Shown here: positions 17,556 to 25,597 of the stretch, piece after piece | How positions within the stretch are numbered: position 1 is the first letter of the stretch | Layout of the letters: each line of letters opens with the position of its first letter | DNA from: Flavonifractor sp. An10 | GTDB taxonomy: Bacteria > Bacillota > Clostridia > Oscillospirales > Oscillospiraceae | Length of the DNA: 64,000 nucleotides | Direction: 5' to 3' | NCBI RefSeq assembly: GCF_002161215.1 | Contig: NZ_NFMB01000012.1 | Location: forward strand, 54,352-118,351 | Translations under genes and position numbers: made by a program | Notes under the pieces: model-generated | What the model was told of the DNA's origin: nothing | What the model saw: only the letters and a program-made list of their open reading frames with translations | Databases searched by the model: none

Positions 17556-17619
17556 ATGGCCATGGAGGAGACCTCCACCCCGCCAGCGGCGGGGGCGGTC
17601 TCTCCCCCGAGACGGCAGC

Positions 17620-17959
17620 GCGCCCCGGGCGGAAATTCCGCCCGGGGCGCGCAGGCTCTCGAAAAAAACTCCGTGTGGAAAAGCCTCGCAGAGTTTACCC
17701 GCAAGGGGTACGCCGCATCCGTAAGGCGGCAAAGTCGCCAACGGCTGCGCAGCCGCGCCCGCAGGCGCGAAAAAATGGAAATCTGTTTTCTCCGGCGACA
17801 TGTGCGTCGGAGAAAACACTTCTCAGGCCGCAAGTGTGGGATTTGTCCGCCTGAAGCGGACAAATCCTGCGCGCGGCGGACTGCATCCTGCTCAAAAAAG
17901 CGGCTTTGCCGCTTTTTTGACGGTCTCAGCGCCCCGGGCGGAAATTCCGCCCGGGGCGC
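17620..17959. repeat. Hairpin array bounded by two copies of a 31-bp perfect palindrome
   Basis: A perfect palindrome (half-site GCGCCCCGGGCGGAA) occurs at 17620-17650 and again, identical, at 17929-17959. Between them are further strong hairpins: GTTTTCTCCG/CGGAGAAAAC (17785-17817), GATTTGTCCGC/GCGGACAAATC (17840-17866) and AAAAAAGCGGC/GCCGCTTTTTT (17894-17918). The last could terminate the minus-strand HAD gene. No coding region is supported here. Confidence 0.8.
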
Positions 17960-17965
17960 GTATGT

Positions 17966-18772
17966 TCAGTAGAGCTCGTCCAGGATGCGGATGGCCTGGG
18001 CCACGCAGCTCTCCTCACAGGAGCCCAGGATGCGGGCCCCCCAGGCCCGCACCTCCGGGGCGCAGTTGGAGGGGGCGAAGGGGATGGCGGAGACGGCCAG
18101 CATGGGGATGTCGTTCTGGTTGTCGCCGATGCAGTAGATGTGGCCGGGCCGGATCCCCAGCCGGCGGGCCAGCAGCTCCACCATGCCGCCCTTGCTGCTC
18201 CCCTTCCGGGTCAGCTCCAGCAGCACCGGGTTGGAGAAGATCACCTCGTAGTGCTCGCTCCACCGCTCCAGCATGTACCGCTGGGTCTCCAGCAGCACCT
18301 CGCTGCGCTGCTGGAGGATGGCCTTGCTCCAGGGCAGGGGCATGTCCGCGATGGGGGCCTCGGTGGAGGGCAGGCCCGCCCGGCCCAGGTGGTGGCGGGT
18401 GACGGCGTTGGGCTGGTAGGTGTACACGTCGTCGTGGTGGTAGGCCTCAAAGCCGATGGAGGGGATCGCCCGGGCCACCTCCTCCATGTCCCCCCGCACC
18501 CGGTCGGGGAGGAAGGTCTCGTACACCATCTCCCCGGTGCGGAAGTCGTACAGGGCGGAGCCGTTGGACAGGATGACGGGGGCGTTGATGGGCACGCTGC
18601 GGGCGTGGGGCGCGAAGTTGGGCCGGGCCCGGCCGGTAGCCACGGTGAAGATGCCCCCCTGGCCGGTGAAGTAGGTCAGGGCCTCCACGTTTTCCCGGGT
18701 AATGCGCATATCCTCGCCATAGAGGGTGTCGTCAAAGTCGCTGGCGAACAGCACGCCGTCAAATTTTCCCAT
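17966..18772 (-). CDS. Cof-type HAD-IIB family phosphatase
   Basis: 268 aa. HAD motif I is SDFDDTLYGED near residue 11, motif II LSNGSALYD, the catalytic Lys lies in the KGSSKGGMVELL region, and motif IV is GDNQNDIPML. An alpha/beta cap sits in the middle (about 85-185). These enzymes dephosphorylate sugar phosphates or cofactors; the substrate cannot be inferred. The gene lies downstream of rluD-lspA on the same strand, about 60 bp away. Confidence 0.92.
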   Translation of the reverse strand: MGKFDGVLFASDFDDTLYGEDMRITRENVEALTYFTGQGGIFTVATGRARPNFAPHARSVPINAPVILSNGSALYDFRTGEMVYETFLPDRVRGDMEEVARAIPSIGFEAYHHDDVYTYQPNAVTRHHLGRAGLPSTEAPIADMPLPWSKAILQQRSEVLLETQRYMLERWSEHYEVIFSNPVLLELTRKGSSKGGMVELLARRLGIRPGHIYCIGDNQNDIPMLAVSAIPFAPSNCAPEVRAWGARILGSCEESCVAQAIRILDELY

Positions 18773-18832
18773 GGAGGCTCACCTGCTTTCCCGGGCGGAG
18801 TGCGCCCTGTGATTGTTTAGCTGCCGCCGGGG

Positions 18833-19747
18833 CTACGCCCGCCGGGCCAGCCGCGCCAGCACCTGCGTGAAATAGTCCGGCAGGGGGCACTCCACCGTCA
18901 CCCGCTCCCCGGTGCGGGGGTGGATGAAGGAGAGCCGCCTGGCGTGGAGGCACTGGCCCGCCAGGCCGGGCACCGGCTTTTTGGCCCCGTACACCGTGTC
19001 CCCCAGCAGGGGGTGGCCGATGGAGGCCATGTGCACCCGGATCTGGTGGGTGCGGCCGGTCTCCAGCCGGCAGCGGATGTGGGTATACCCCGGATAGCGC
19101 GCCAGCACCTGCCAGTGGGTCACGGCGGCGCGGCCGTTCTTCCGGTCTACCGCCATCTTCTTCCGCTCCACCGGGTGGCGGCCGATGGGGGCGTCCACGG
19201 TGCCCGCGTCCTCTCTCAGGGTGCCCACGCACACCGCCTCATACTCCCGGTAGAGGGAGTGATCCTGGAGCTGTTCGGCCAGGGCCTGGTGGGCGAAGTC
19301 GTTCTTCGCCGCGATGAGCAGGCCGGAGGTGTCCCGGTCGATGCGGTGGACAATGCCGGGGCGGAGGGCTCCGTTGATTCCGGAGAGTGATTCCCCGCAG
19401 TGATATAACAGTGCGTTGACCAATGTGCCGTCGGGATGGCCCGCCGCCGGGTGCACCACCATGCCCACCGGCTTGTTGACCACGATCACGTCCCCGTCCT
19501 CGTACACCACGTCCAGGGGGATGTCCTGGGGCACGGCGTCCACCGGCTCCGGCTCGGGCAGCGCCACCGCCAGCACGTCGCCGGGGGCGGTCTTGTAGTT
19601 CTTCTTCACCGGGCGGCCCGCCAGGGTCACCGCCCCCTCCTCCAGCAGGCGCTGGGCGGCGGAGCGGGTCAGCTCCGGCACCAGCCGGGCAATGAACTGG
19701 TCGGCCCGCTCCCCGTCCCGGTCAGCCCTCAGCAGAATCGGCTCCAT
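18833..19747 (-). CDS. rluD: RluA-family 23S rRNA pseudouridine synthase
   Basis: 304 aa. An N-terminal S4 RNA-binding domain (about 13-75) precedes the PseudoU_synth_2 domain with the catalytic motif HRIDRDTSGLL. Other landmarks are NKPVGMVVHPAAGH, HQIRVHMASIGHPLLGD and LHARRLSFIHP. It is most like RluD (23S 1911/1915/1917); the exact target site is inference. It overlaps lspA by 26 bp, the standard lspA-rluD pair. Confidence 0.93.
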   Translation of the reverse strand: MEPILLRADRDGERADQFIARLVPELTRSAAQRLLEEGAVTLAGRPVKKNYKTAPGDVLAVALPEPEPVDAVPQDIPLDVVYEDGDVIVVNKPVGMVVHPAAGHPDGTLVNALLYHCGESLSGINGALRPGIVHRIDRDTSGLLIAAKNDFAHQALAEQLQDHSLYREYEAVCVGTLREDAGTVDAPIGRHPVERKKMAVDRKNGRAAVTHWQVLARYPGYTHIRCRLETGRTHQIRVHMASIGHPLLGDTVYGAKKPVPGLAGQCLHARRLSFIHPRTGERVTVECPLPDYFTQVLARLARRA

Positions 19748-20198
19748 GGCCGTCCCCCCTGCCGTGGAAAAACAGATAGTAGACGCAGAAGCCGATGCCG
19801 CCGCACACCACGCAGATGTCCGCCACGTTGAACACCGCGAAGTGGATGAACAGGGTCTGGAACATGTCGGTGACGTACCCGAACAGCGCCCGGTCGATCA
19901 AGTTGCCCACCGCCCCGGCCAGCACCAGGGACAGGGTGAGCATGGCGAGGGGGTGGGGAAATACCTTTTTCAGCAGCAGCACAACCAGGGCCACCGACAC
20001 CACCAGGGACACCACGGTCAGAATCCAGGTGTGCTGGGAAAAGATGGAGAAGGCCGCGCCGGTGTTCTGCACATAGGTCAGCTGGAGGATGTGGGGCAGG
20101 AAGGGCACGTCCCCCCCCAGGGGAATGTAGGCCCGCACCAGGAACTTGACCAGCTGGTCAAGCCCCACCAGGGCCAGCACAAGTACCGCATACAGCAT
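19722..20198 (-). CDS. lspA: Lipoprotein signal peptidase (signal peptidase II)
   Basis: 158 aa with four membrane segments. Family motifs are intact: TGAAFSIF, AGAVGNLIDRALFGYVTDMF and FNVADICVVCG, the last two carrying the two catalytic Asp residues. It cleaves prolipoproteins such as the BMP and small lipoproteins encoded in this window. Confidence 0.95.
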   Translation of the reverse strand: MLYAVLVLALVGLDQLVKFLVRAYIPLGGDVPFLPHILQLTYVQNTGAAFSIFSQHTWILTVVSLVVSVALVVLLLKKVFPHPLAMLTLSLVLAGAVGNLIDRALFGYVTDMFQTLFIHFAVFNVADICVVCGGIGFCVYYLFFHGRGDGHGADSAEG

Positions 20199-20219
20199 GA
20201 AAGGGCTCCTTTTTCTCGT

Positions 20220-20441
20220 TCAGATTCCCTTTATTGTACCACGCCCCGGCCCCGGGCACAAGGGCTCTTCGTCCGGAATGGGGCCGCGCAGGGCCTCCGC
20301 CTCCCGGATGTGCGCCAGAATCAGGTGGCGCACATAGCCGGACAGCGTGCGGTACGAATCCCCGGCCAGCCGCCGCAGCTTGGCCTTGGTGCGGCCGTCC
20401 ACCAGGACGGTTATGGTCTCCTTCCGGTTGGGGTGGTTCAT
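20220..20441 (-). CDS. Small ribbon-helix-helix-like DNA-binding protein
   Basis: 73 aa. The pattern KETITVLVDGRTKAKLRRLAGDSYRTLSGYVRHLILAHIREAE (quoted in parts: TITVLVDGRTKAKLRRLA, then SGYVRHLILAHI) gives an N-terminal beta strand followed by two helices, as in CopG/Arc proteins. The C-terminus is short and Pro/Gly-rich. It is divergent from another small protein at 20584, with repeated TTTGTATCTAT boxes between them that could be its operator. Confidence 0.6.
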   Translation of the reverse strand: MNHPNRKETITVLVDGRTKAKLRRLAGDSYRTLSGYVRHLILAHIREAEALRGPIPDEEPLCPGPGRGTIKGI

Positions 20442-20453
20442 AGGGATCCCTCC

Positions 20454-20511
20454 TTTTGTATCTATATAATATCAAACAGATACAAATAGTCAATATCTTT
20501 TTGTATCTATT
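20454..20511. promoter_or_regulatory. Repeated TTTGTATCTAT boxes in a divergent promoter region
   Basis: TTTTGTATCTAT (20454-20465), its inverted partner AGATACAAA (20478-20486) and a third direct copy TTTTTGTATCTAT (20498-20510) occur within 60 bp of AT-rich sequence between two divergent RHH-like genes. The spacing suits cooperative binding by a small dimeric repressor. Binding is inference. Confidence 0.55.
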
Positions 20512-20583
20512 AGAACTATTGTGAGGAGACTGGTTGAGAGGATATCATGATAGCATCTAATAGAGTCAAAAGGAGTTGAAAGT

Positions 20584-20766
20584 ATGTCTGTGCAGGCCAA
20601 TCCCTATCCGCTTCGTCTGGAAAAAGTCTATATGGAAAAAATCCGCGCCCTGGCGAAGCAGGGGCGGAGATCCATCAATATGCAACTGTGCATTGCGGTG
20701 GAGAGCTATCTGAAGCAGTACGAGAAGGAGCACGGGGAGATCCCCGTGGAGCCGGAGAACCCGTAG
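20584..20766 (+). CDS. Small Arc/RHH-like protein
   Basis: 60 aa. MSVQANPYPLRLEKVYMEKI, then RALAKQGRRSINMQLCIAVE, suggests a beta strand followed by two helices, the Arc-type fold (NPYPLRLEKVYMEKIRALA is typical of small Clostridial Arc-like proteins). It starts at an ATG with AAGGAG 12 bases upstream. It shares the regulatory gap with the opposite RHH-like gene and is followed by a repeat island. Confidence 0.6.
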   Translation: MSVQANPYPLRLEKVYMEKIRALAKQGRRSINMQLCIAVESYLKQYEKEHGEIPVEPENP

Positions 20767-21779
20767 GGCGCCGGGGGTACCCCGGTAAACGAACGGCGCG
20801 CCGGGTCGTACCCCAGGGCACCTTCTCTTGCCCCGTTGGGGCAATTCACCTTGTCGCGCCCCACGGGGCCAGTGGTTGCGGGGGCAAACGGGCGGCGCGC
20901 CGGGTCGTACCCCAGGGCACCTTCTCTTGCCCCGTTGGGGCAATTCACCTTGTCGCGCCCCACGGGGCCAGCGGCTGCGGGGACAAGCGGGCGGATGATA
21001 TCCGCCCCTACATAGTGAGCAGTTACCCGCCGGTTGCGAGGGGCACCCCGGCCCTTCGGCGGCATGGCACCGACGGCGGCCCGGCGGGCCAGGCCGGTAC
21101 AGCGCAACCACTTCCAGGGCTTGCGGGGTAATCCCGATGCGGGCCACCCAAGGCGCGGCAGCGCCTGTAACGAAGCCAAAAAAGGAACCGGGCGTGGATG
21201 CACGCCCGGTTCTTGCTTTGTCTGTACAGCTTTCCGCCGCCATGAACCCCCGTATTGGGGGATCCAGGGTGGGCGGAGCCCCCCGGCCCTTCTTTCCCCC
21301 CATTTCTTCGGGAAGAAATGGGGGCGCCCGCCGCGCAGGCGTGCCACCCGGGGAGTACCCCGGCAAATAACGGCGGGGGCAAGCCCCCGCCCTACAGTGC
21401 ATGGCAATTTCCGCGCCAGCCGGGCTTTTACCAGACGGGCGACCACAGGTCGCCCCTACATCGTCGGCCCAAGCTGCGGATCATTCGCTTCCGCGTAAAC
21501 GCGAAAGCTCATTCCCTCCGCTGGGCCTCCTTCTCCCCACGCCGACCACTTCGTTGAGTCGCCGCGGGGGCCCCATTGGGTGCGCCGGGTCGTCGCGCCC
21601 CACAGATGGGGCGCCCGCCGCGCAGGCATCCGGGAACCCCTCATCCGCCCCAGTGCGCGCACTGGGGCACCTTCCCCCCAGCGGGGGGAAGGCTCCGGGC
21701 GCGCGATGCGCGCCCCCAAGGGACACGCTCGTTTCAGGACAAAAAAGTGCGCCGCCCGGGATACGGGCGGCGCTTGTGT
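20767..21779. repeat. Repeat island with a nested short insertion
   Basis: No supported gene in 1.0 kb. Two direct copies of a unit (about 20795-20885 and 20889-20980) contain the GGCGCGCCGGGTCG/TCGCGCCCC palindrome interrupted by the same ~45-bp insert. Then come GGCGGATGATATCCGCC (20991-21007), a minus-oriented composite module (21055-21340), GGCGGGGGCAAGCCCCCGCC (21371), GGCGACCACAGGTCGCC (21438), the AAGCTCATTCCC module (21460-21600) and a GGGGCACCTTCCCCCCAGCG-type unit (21650-21705). Confidence 0.75.
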
Positions 21780-22763
21780 TTACCGCTCTTCGCGGAAATA
21801 CGCCAAACCAAGGCTGGCAGGCGGCTGCTTGTCGCGGTTGTTGCGCAGGGAGGTGAAGATCAGCACCACCACGGTGACCACATAGGGCAGGATCTTGTAG
21901 ATCTGGTCGGGAATGAGGTCGATGGGCATGCGCAGGTAGAGGATGAGCAGGCCGCCGAAGAGGATGGAGCCCCAGATGGCCCGGTAGGGGCTCCACAGGC
22001 AGAAGATGACCAGGGCCACGGCCAGCCAGCCCTCGCCGGACAGGCCCTCGTGGTTCCACACGCCGCCCACCACGGTCATGATGTACACCATGCCGCCCAC
22101 GGCGGAGATGCCGCCGCCGATGACGGTAGCCAGGTACTTGTAGCGGGCCACGCTGATGCCGGCGGCGTCGGCGGTGGCGGGGGACTCGCCCACCGCCCGC
22201 AGGTACAGGCCGGAGCGGCTGCGCCGCAGGTACAGGCCCATAGCCACGGCCATGGCGATGCCCAGGTAGGTGAAGATGCTGTGGCCGAACAGGAGGCTGC
22301 CCACCACGGGCAGCTGCTGGAGGGCGGCCGGGAAGGGGGAGTTGTTGAAGGCGGCCTTCAGGGTGTTGCTGACGGCCACATAGGTGCCCTCCTGCACCCG
22401 CATGAACTCGCCCAGGTACTGGCCCACGCCGGTGCCGAAGATGGTGAGGGCCAGGCCGGTGACGTTCTGGTTGGCCCGGAGGGTGATGGTGAGGAAGCTG
22501 AAGATCAGCGCACCCGCCGCCCCGGCCAGGAAGGAGCCCGCGATGGCGATGACCACCGCCAGGGGGGCGGACACCGCCGCGCCGGTCAGCTTCTCATAGT
22601 AGAACGCCGCGCCCAGGCCCACGGCGCCGCCCATGAACATCATGCCCTCCACGCCCAGGTTCAGGTTGCCCGACTTCTCGGTGAGGATCTCGCCGGTGGT
22701 GCCGTAGAGCAGGGGGGTGCCGTAGAGGACGGCGGCGGTGATCAGGTTGAGCAGGAATGTCAT
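21780..22763 (-). CDS. ABC transporter permease, BMP/nucleoside type (NupQ-like)
   Basis: 327 aa, about eight to nine membrane segments, BPD_transp_2 family. GNLNLGVEGMMFMGG is the characteristic N-terminal motif, with an EAA-like segment around YLRAVGESPATADAAGISV. It pairs with the permease encoded immediately upstream (4-bp overlap), the ATPase and the lipoprotein to form a guanosine/nucleoside-type importer. The start MTFLLNLITAAV fits. Confidence 0.93.
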   Translation of the reverse strand: MTFLLNLITAAVLYGTPLLYGTTGEILTEKSGNLNLGVEGMMFMGGAVGLGAAFYYEKLTGAAVSAPLAVVIAIAGSFLAGAAGALIFSFLTITLRANQNVTGLALTIFGTGVGQYLGEFMRVQEGTYVAVSNTLKAAFNNSPFPAALQQLPVVGSLLFGHSIFTYLGIAMAVAMGLYLRRSRSGLYLRAVGESPATADAAGISVARYKYLATVIGGGISAVGGMVYIMTVVGGVWNHEGLSGEGWLAVALVIFCLWSPYRAIWGSILFGGLLILYLRMPIDLIPDQIYKILPYVVTVVVLIFTSLRNNRDKQPPASLGLAYFREER

Positions 22764-23869
22764 GATTTCGCCGCCTCCTTTCGGGCCTGCCGCTCCTCCG
22801 CGCCGCGGAAGATGAGCCGGTAGTTGATGAAGAACTCACACCCCAGCATGAAGAACAGCAGCACGCCGGTGATCACGTCGGACAGGGACACCGGGATGGA
22901 CATCTGGGTGTTGAGGGTGTCGGCGCCCTTCTGGAGCACGGCCAGCAGGGCGGATATGCCCACCATGGCGAAGGGGTTGAGCTGGGCCAGCCAGGCCACG
23001 GTGATGGCGGTGAAGCCGGCGTTGTTTGCCACGCCGGAGTAGAGGGTGTTGTTGGCGCCGGAGACCAGCAGGAAGCCCACGATGCCGGCGATGGCGCCGG
23101 AGAGGAACATGGTGCGCATGATGATCCAGCCCACGTTCATGCCGGCGTAGCGGGCGGTGTTCTCGCTCTCGCCGATGACGGCGATCTCGTAGCCGTGCTT
23201 GGTGTAGCGCATGTAGAGGAACATGAGCACCGTCAGCACCAGCACGATGATCCACCCGCAGTACACCCCGGCCACCCGGGGCAGGCAGGCGTTGGACGCG
23301 AACTGCTCGATCTGCTGGCTGCCCCGGGGGATCTTCTCCCATGGCCCGCCCTGGAGCCACTTGACCACGCCGATGATGATGTAGTTCATCATCAGGGTGA
23401 ACAGGGTCTCGTTGGTGCCCCACCGGGCCTTGAAGAAGGCGGGGATCAGGGCCCAGATGCCGCCGCCCACGGCGCCGGCGGCGCACATGATCAGCAGCAG
23501 GGGCACCTGGGGCAGCCGGTCGGCCCAGAACAGGGCGAAGTAGGTGGCGCACATGGCGCCGGCGGTGATCTGCCCCTCGGCGCCGATGTTCCAGAAGCGC
23601 ATCTTGAAGCAGGGGGCGATGGCCAGGGCGGCGCCCAGCAGGGGGATGAAGTTCTTCACCGTCTGCCGGATGCCGGAGGTCTTGCCCAGGGCGCCCTCCA
23701 CAATGGTGGCGTAGCCCTGGACGGGGTTGTTGCCCGAGATCAGGATCACCAGGCCGCCCACCACCAGGGCCAGCAGGATGGCCGCGATGCGGATGCCCCA
23801 CTGGGCCGCCGCCGGCATGCTCTCCCGCTTGGCCAGGCGGATCAGGGGGGTCTTTTCGCCGTTATGCAT
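22760..23869 (-). CDS. ABC transporter permease, BMP/nucleoside type (NupP-like)
   Basis: 369 aa with about nine to ten membrane segments, BPD_transp_2 family. Landmarks are FWNIGAEGQITAG, NETLFTLMMNYI and EIAVIGESENTARYAGMNV. It overlaps the ATPase gene by 8 bp and the second permease by 4 bp, so translation is likely coupled. Confidence 0.93.
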   Translation of the reverse strand: MHNGEKTPLIRLAKRESMPAAAQWGIRIAAILLALVVGGLVILISGNNPVQGYATIVEGALGKTSGIRQTVKNFIPLLGAALAIAPCFKMRFWNIGAEGQITAGAMCATYFALFWADRLPQVPLLLIMCAAGAVGGGIWALIPAFFKARWGTNETLFTLMMNYIIIGVVKWLQGGPWEKIPRGSQQIEQFASNACLPRVAGVYCGWIIVLVLTVLMFLYMRYTKHGYEIAVIGESENTARYAGMNVGWIIMRTMFLSGAIAGIVGFLLVSGANNTLYSGVANNAGFTAITVAWLAQLNPFAMVGISALLAVLQKGADTLNTQMSIPVSLSDVITGVLLFFMLGCEFFINYRLIFRGAEERQARKEAAKS

Positions 23870-25445
23870 CCTGTGCCGCCTCCTTTCCGCCGCCCACGTG
23901 GGTCATGTACAGGCCCACCTCTTCCTTGGTGGTGCCCCGGCCGTCCACGATGCCGGACACCTTGCCGCCGCAGAGCACCAGGATCCGGTCGCACAGCTCC
24001 AGCAGCACGTCCAGATCCTCGCCCACCAGGATCACGGCCACGCCCTTCAGCTTCTGCTGGTTGAGCAGGCCGTAGATGGTGTAGGAGGAGTTGATGTCCA
24101 GGCCCCGGACGGGATAGGCGGTCATGAGCACCGTGGGGGTGGAGTCGATCTCCCGGCCCACCAGCACCTTCTGCACGTTGCCGCCGGACAGCCGCCGCAC
24201 CGGCGTGGACACGCCGGGGGTGACGATCTCCAGCTCCTCAATGAGCCGCTCGGCCAGGGCCCGGGGGGCCTTCCGGTCTACAAAGGGGCCCTTGTGCTCC
24301 CGGTAGGTCTTGAGCATCATGTTGTCCACCATGTCCATGCCCGCCACCAGGCCCATGCCCAGCCGGTCTTCGGGCACGAAGGCCAGGGAGACGCCCACCT
24401 TGCGGATCTGGGTGGGGTTCTTGCCCACCAGCTCCTCCCCGTTTCTGTCCACCGGCACGTGGTAGCCGGCGATGTCGCTGTTGGGGTGGGGCGGGTAGTA
24501 GAGCACGCTGCCCGCCTCCACATGCTGCAGGCCGGCGATGGCCTCCAGCAGCTCCTTCTGCCCCGAGCCGGCGATGCCCGCGATGCCCAGGATCTCGCCG
24601 CCGAAGGCCTGGAAGGACACGTCGTCCAGGGTCTTGACCCCCTCGTGATCCCGGCAGGTCAGGCCCTTCACCTCCAGCCGGAGATCCTTATATTTGGCCT
24701 CCGGCCGGTCGATGTTCAGGCTCACCGCCCGGCCCACCATCATCTCGGTGAGGGCCTGGGGGTTTGTCTCGGCGGTGTTGACGGTGCCGATGTACCTGCC
24801 CTTGCGCAGCACCGCCACCTGGTCGGACAGGGCCATGACCTCGTGGAGCTTGTGGGTGATGATGACGATGGCCTTGCCGTCGGCGCGCATGTTGCGCAGC
24901 ACGGCGAAGAGCTTCTCCGTCTCCTGGGGGGTGAGGACGGCGGTGGGCTCGTCCAGGATCAGGATGTCCGCCCCCCGGTAGAGCACCTTGATGATCTCCA
25001 CCGTCTGCTTCTCCGACACGGACATGTCGTAGACCTTCTTGTCCGGGTCGATGTCGAAGCCGTACTTCTCGCTGATCTCCTTCACCCGGCGGCCGGCGGA
25101 GCGGATGTCAAACCTCCCCTTCCCCTCCAGGCCCAGGACGATGTTCTCCGCCGCGGTGAACACGTCCACCAGCTTGAAGTGCTGGTGGATCATGCCGATG
25201 CCCAGGGCGTAGGCGTCCTTGGGGGAACGGATGGTGACCTCCTTCCCCTCCACGAAGATGTGCCCCTCGTCGGGGAAGTAGATGCCGGAGATCATGTTCA
25301 TCAGGGTGGTCTTGCCGCTGCCGTTCTCCCCCAGCAGGGAGAGGATCTGCCCCCGCTTCACGTCCAGATCGATGTGGTCATTGGCAACCACGCTGCCGAA
25401 GCGCTTGGTGATCCCCTTGAGCTGGATTGCACTGGTACCTTCCAA
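23862..25445 (-). CDS. ABC transporter ATP-binding protein, double-domain (NupO-like)
   Basis: 527 aa with two ATPase halves. Half one has GENGSGKTTLMNMISG, a degenerate signature SVSEKQTVEII and LILDEPTAVLTPQE. Half two has a degenerate Walker A GIAGSGQKELLEAI and signature LSGGNVQKVLVGRE. This layout is typical of BMP/sugar-type importers. The start is assigned to TTG at 25445, six bases after AAAGGAGG; reading further upstream enters non-homologous sequence. Walker B of half two reads LMTAYPVRGLD, where most relatives have a Pro-Thr-rich version, so only one site may be fully active. Confidence 0.9.
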   Translation of the reverse strand: MEGTSAIQLKGITKRFGSVVANDHIDLDVKRGQILSLLGENGSGKTTLMNMISGIYFPDEGHIFVEGKEVTIRSPKDAYALGIGMIHQHFKLVDVFTAAENIVLGLEGKGRFDIRSAGRRVKEISEKYGFDIDPDKKVYDMSVSEKQTVEIIKVLYRGADILILDEPTAVLTPQETEKLFAVLRNMRADGKAIVIITHKLHEVMALSDQVAVLRKGRYIGTVNTAETNPQALTEMMVGRAVSLNIDRPEAKYKDLRLEVKGLTCRDHEGVKTLDDVSFQAFGGEILGIAGIAGSGQKELLEAIAGLQHVEAGSVLYYPPHPNSDIAGYHVPVDRNGEELVGKNPTQIRKVGVSLAFVPEDRLGMGLVAGMDMVDNMMLKTYREHKGPFVDRKAPRALAERLIEELEIVTPGVSTPVRRLSGGNVQKVLVGREIDSTPTVLMTAYPVRGLDINSSYTIYGLLNQQKLKGVAVILVGEDLDVLLELCDRILVLCGGKVSGIVDGRGTTKEEVGLYMTHVGGGKEAAQDA

Positions 25446-25554
25446 GCCCAGCCTCCTTTCCCGGCCCCGGGGGGCCGAAGTTCTCTCGTCTCTCTTACAA
25501 CTGCATGATAACAAATTTTTGGAAGTGTGTAAACCAAAAATCCCAAAAGCATGC

Positions 25555-25580
25555 GGGGGCCGGCCAGAAGGCCGGCCCCC
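25555..25580 (-). terminator. Hairpin between BMP lipoprotein and ABC ATPase genes
   Basis: GGGGGCCGGCC-TTCT-GGCCGGCCCCC on the minus strand is followed by a T-rich stretch (GCTTTTGGGATTTTTGG). Its position inside the operon suggests partial termination giving more binding protein than transporter, a common arrangement; inference. Confidence 0.55.
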
Positions 25581-25597
25581 ATGGGCGTCTGTTCCGA

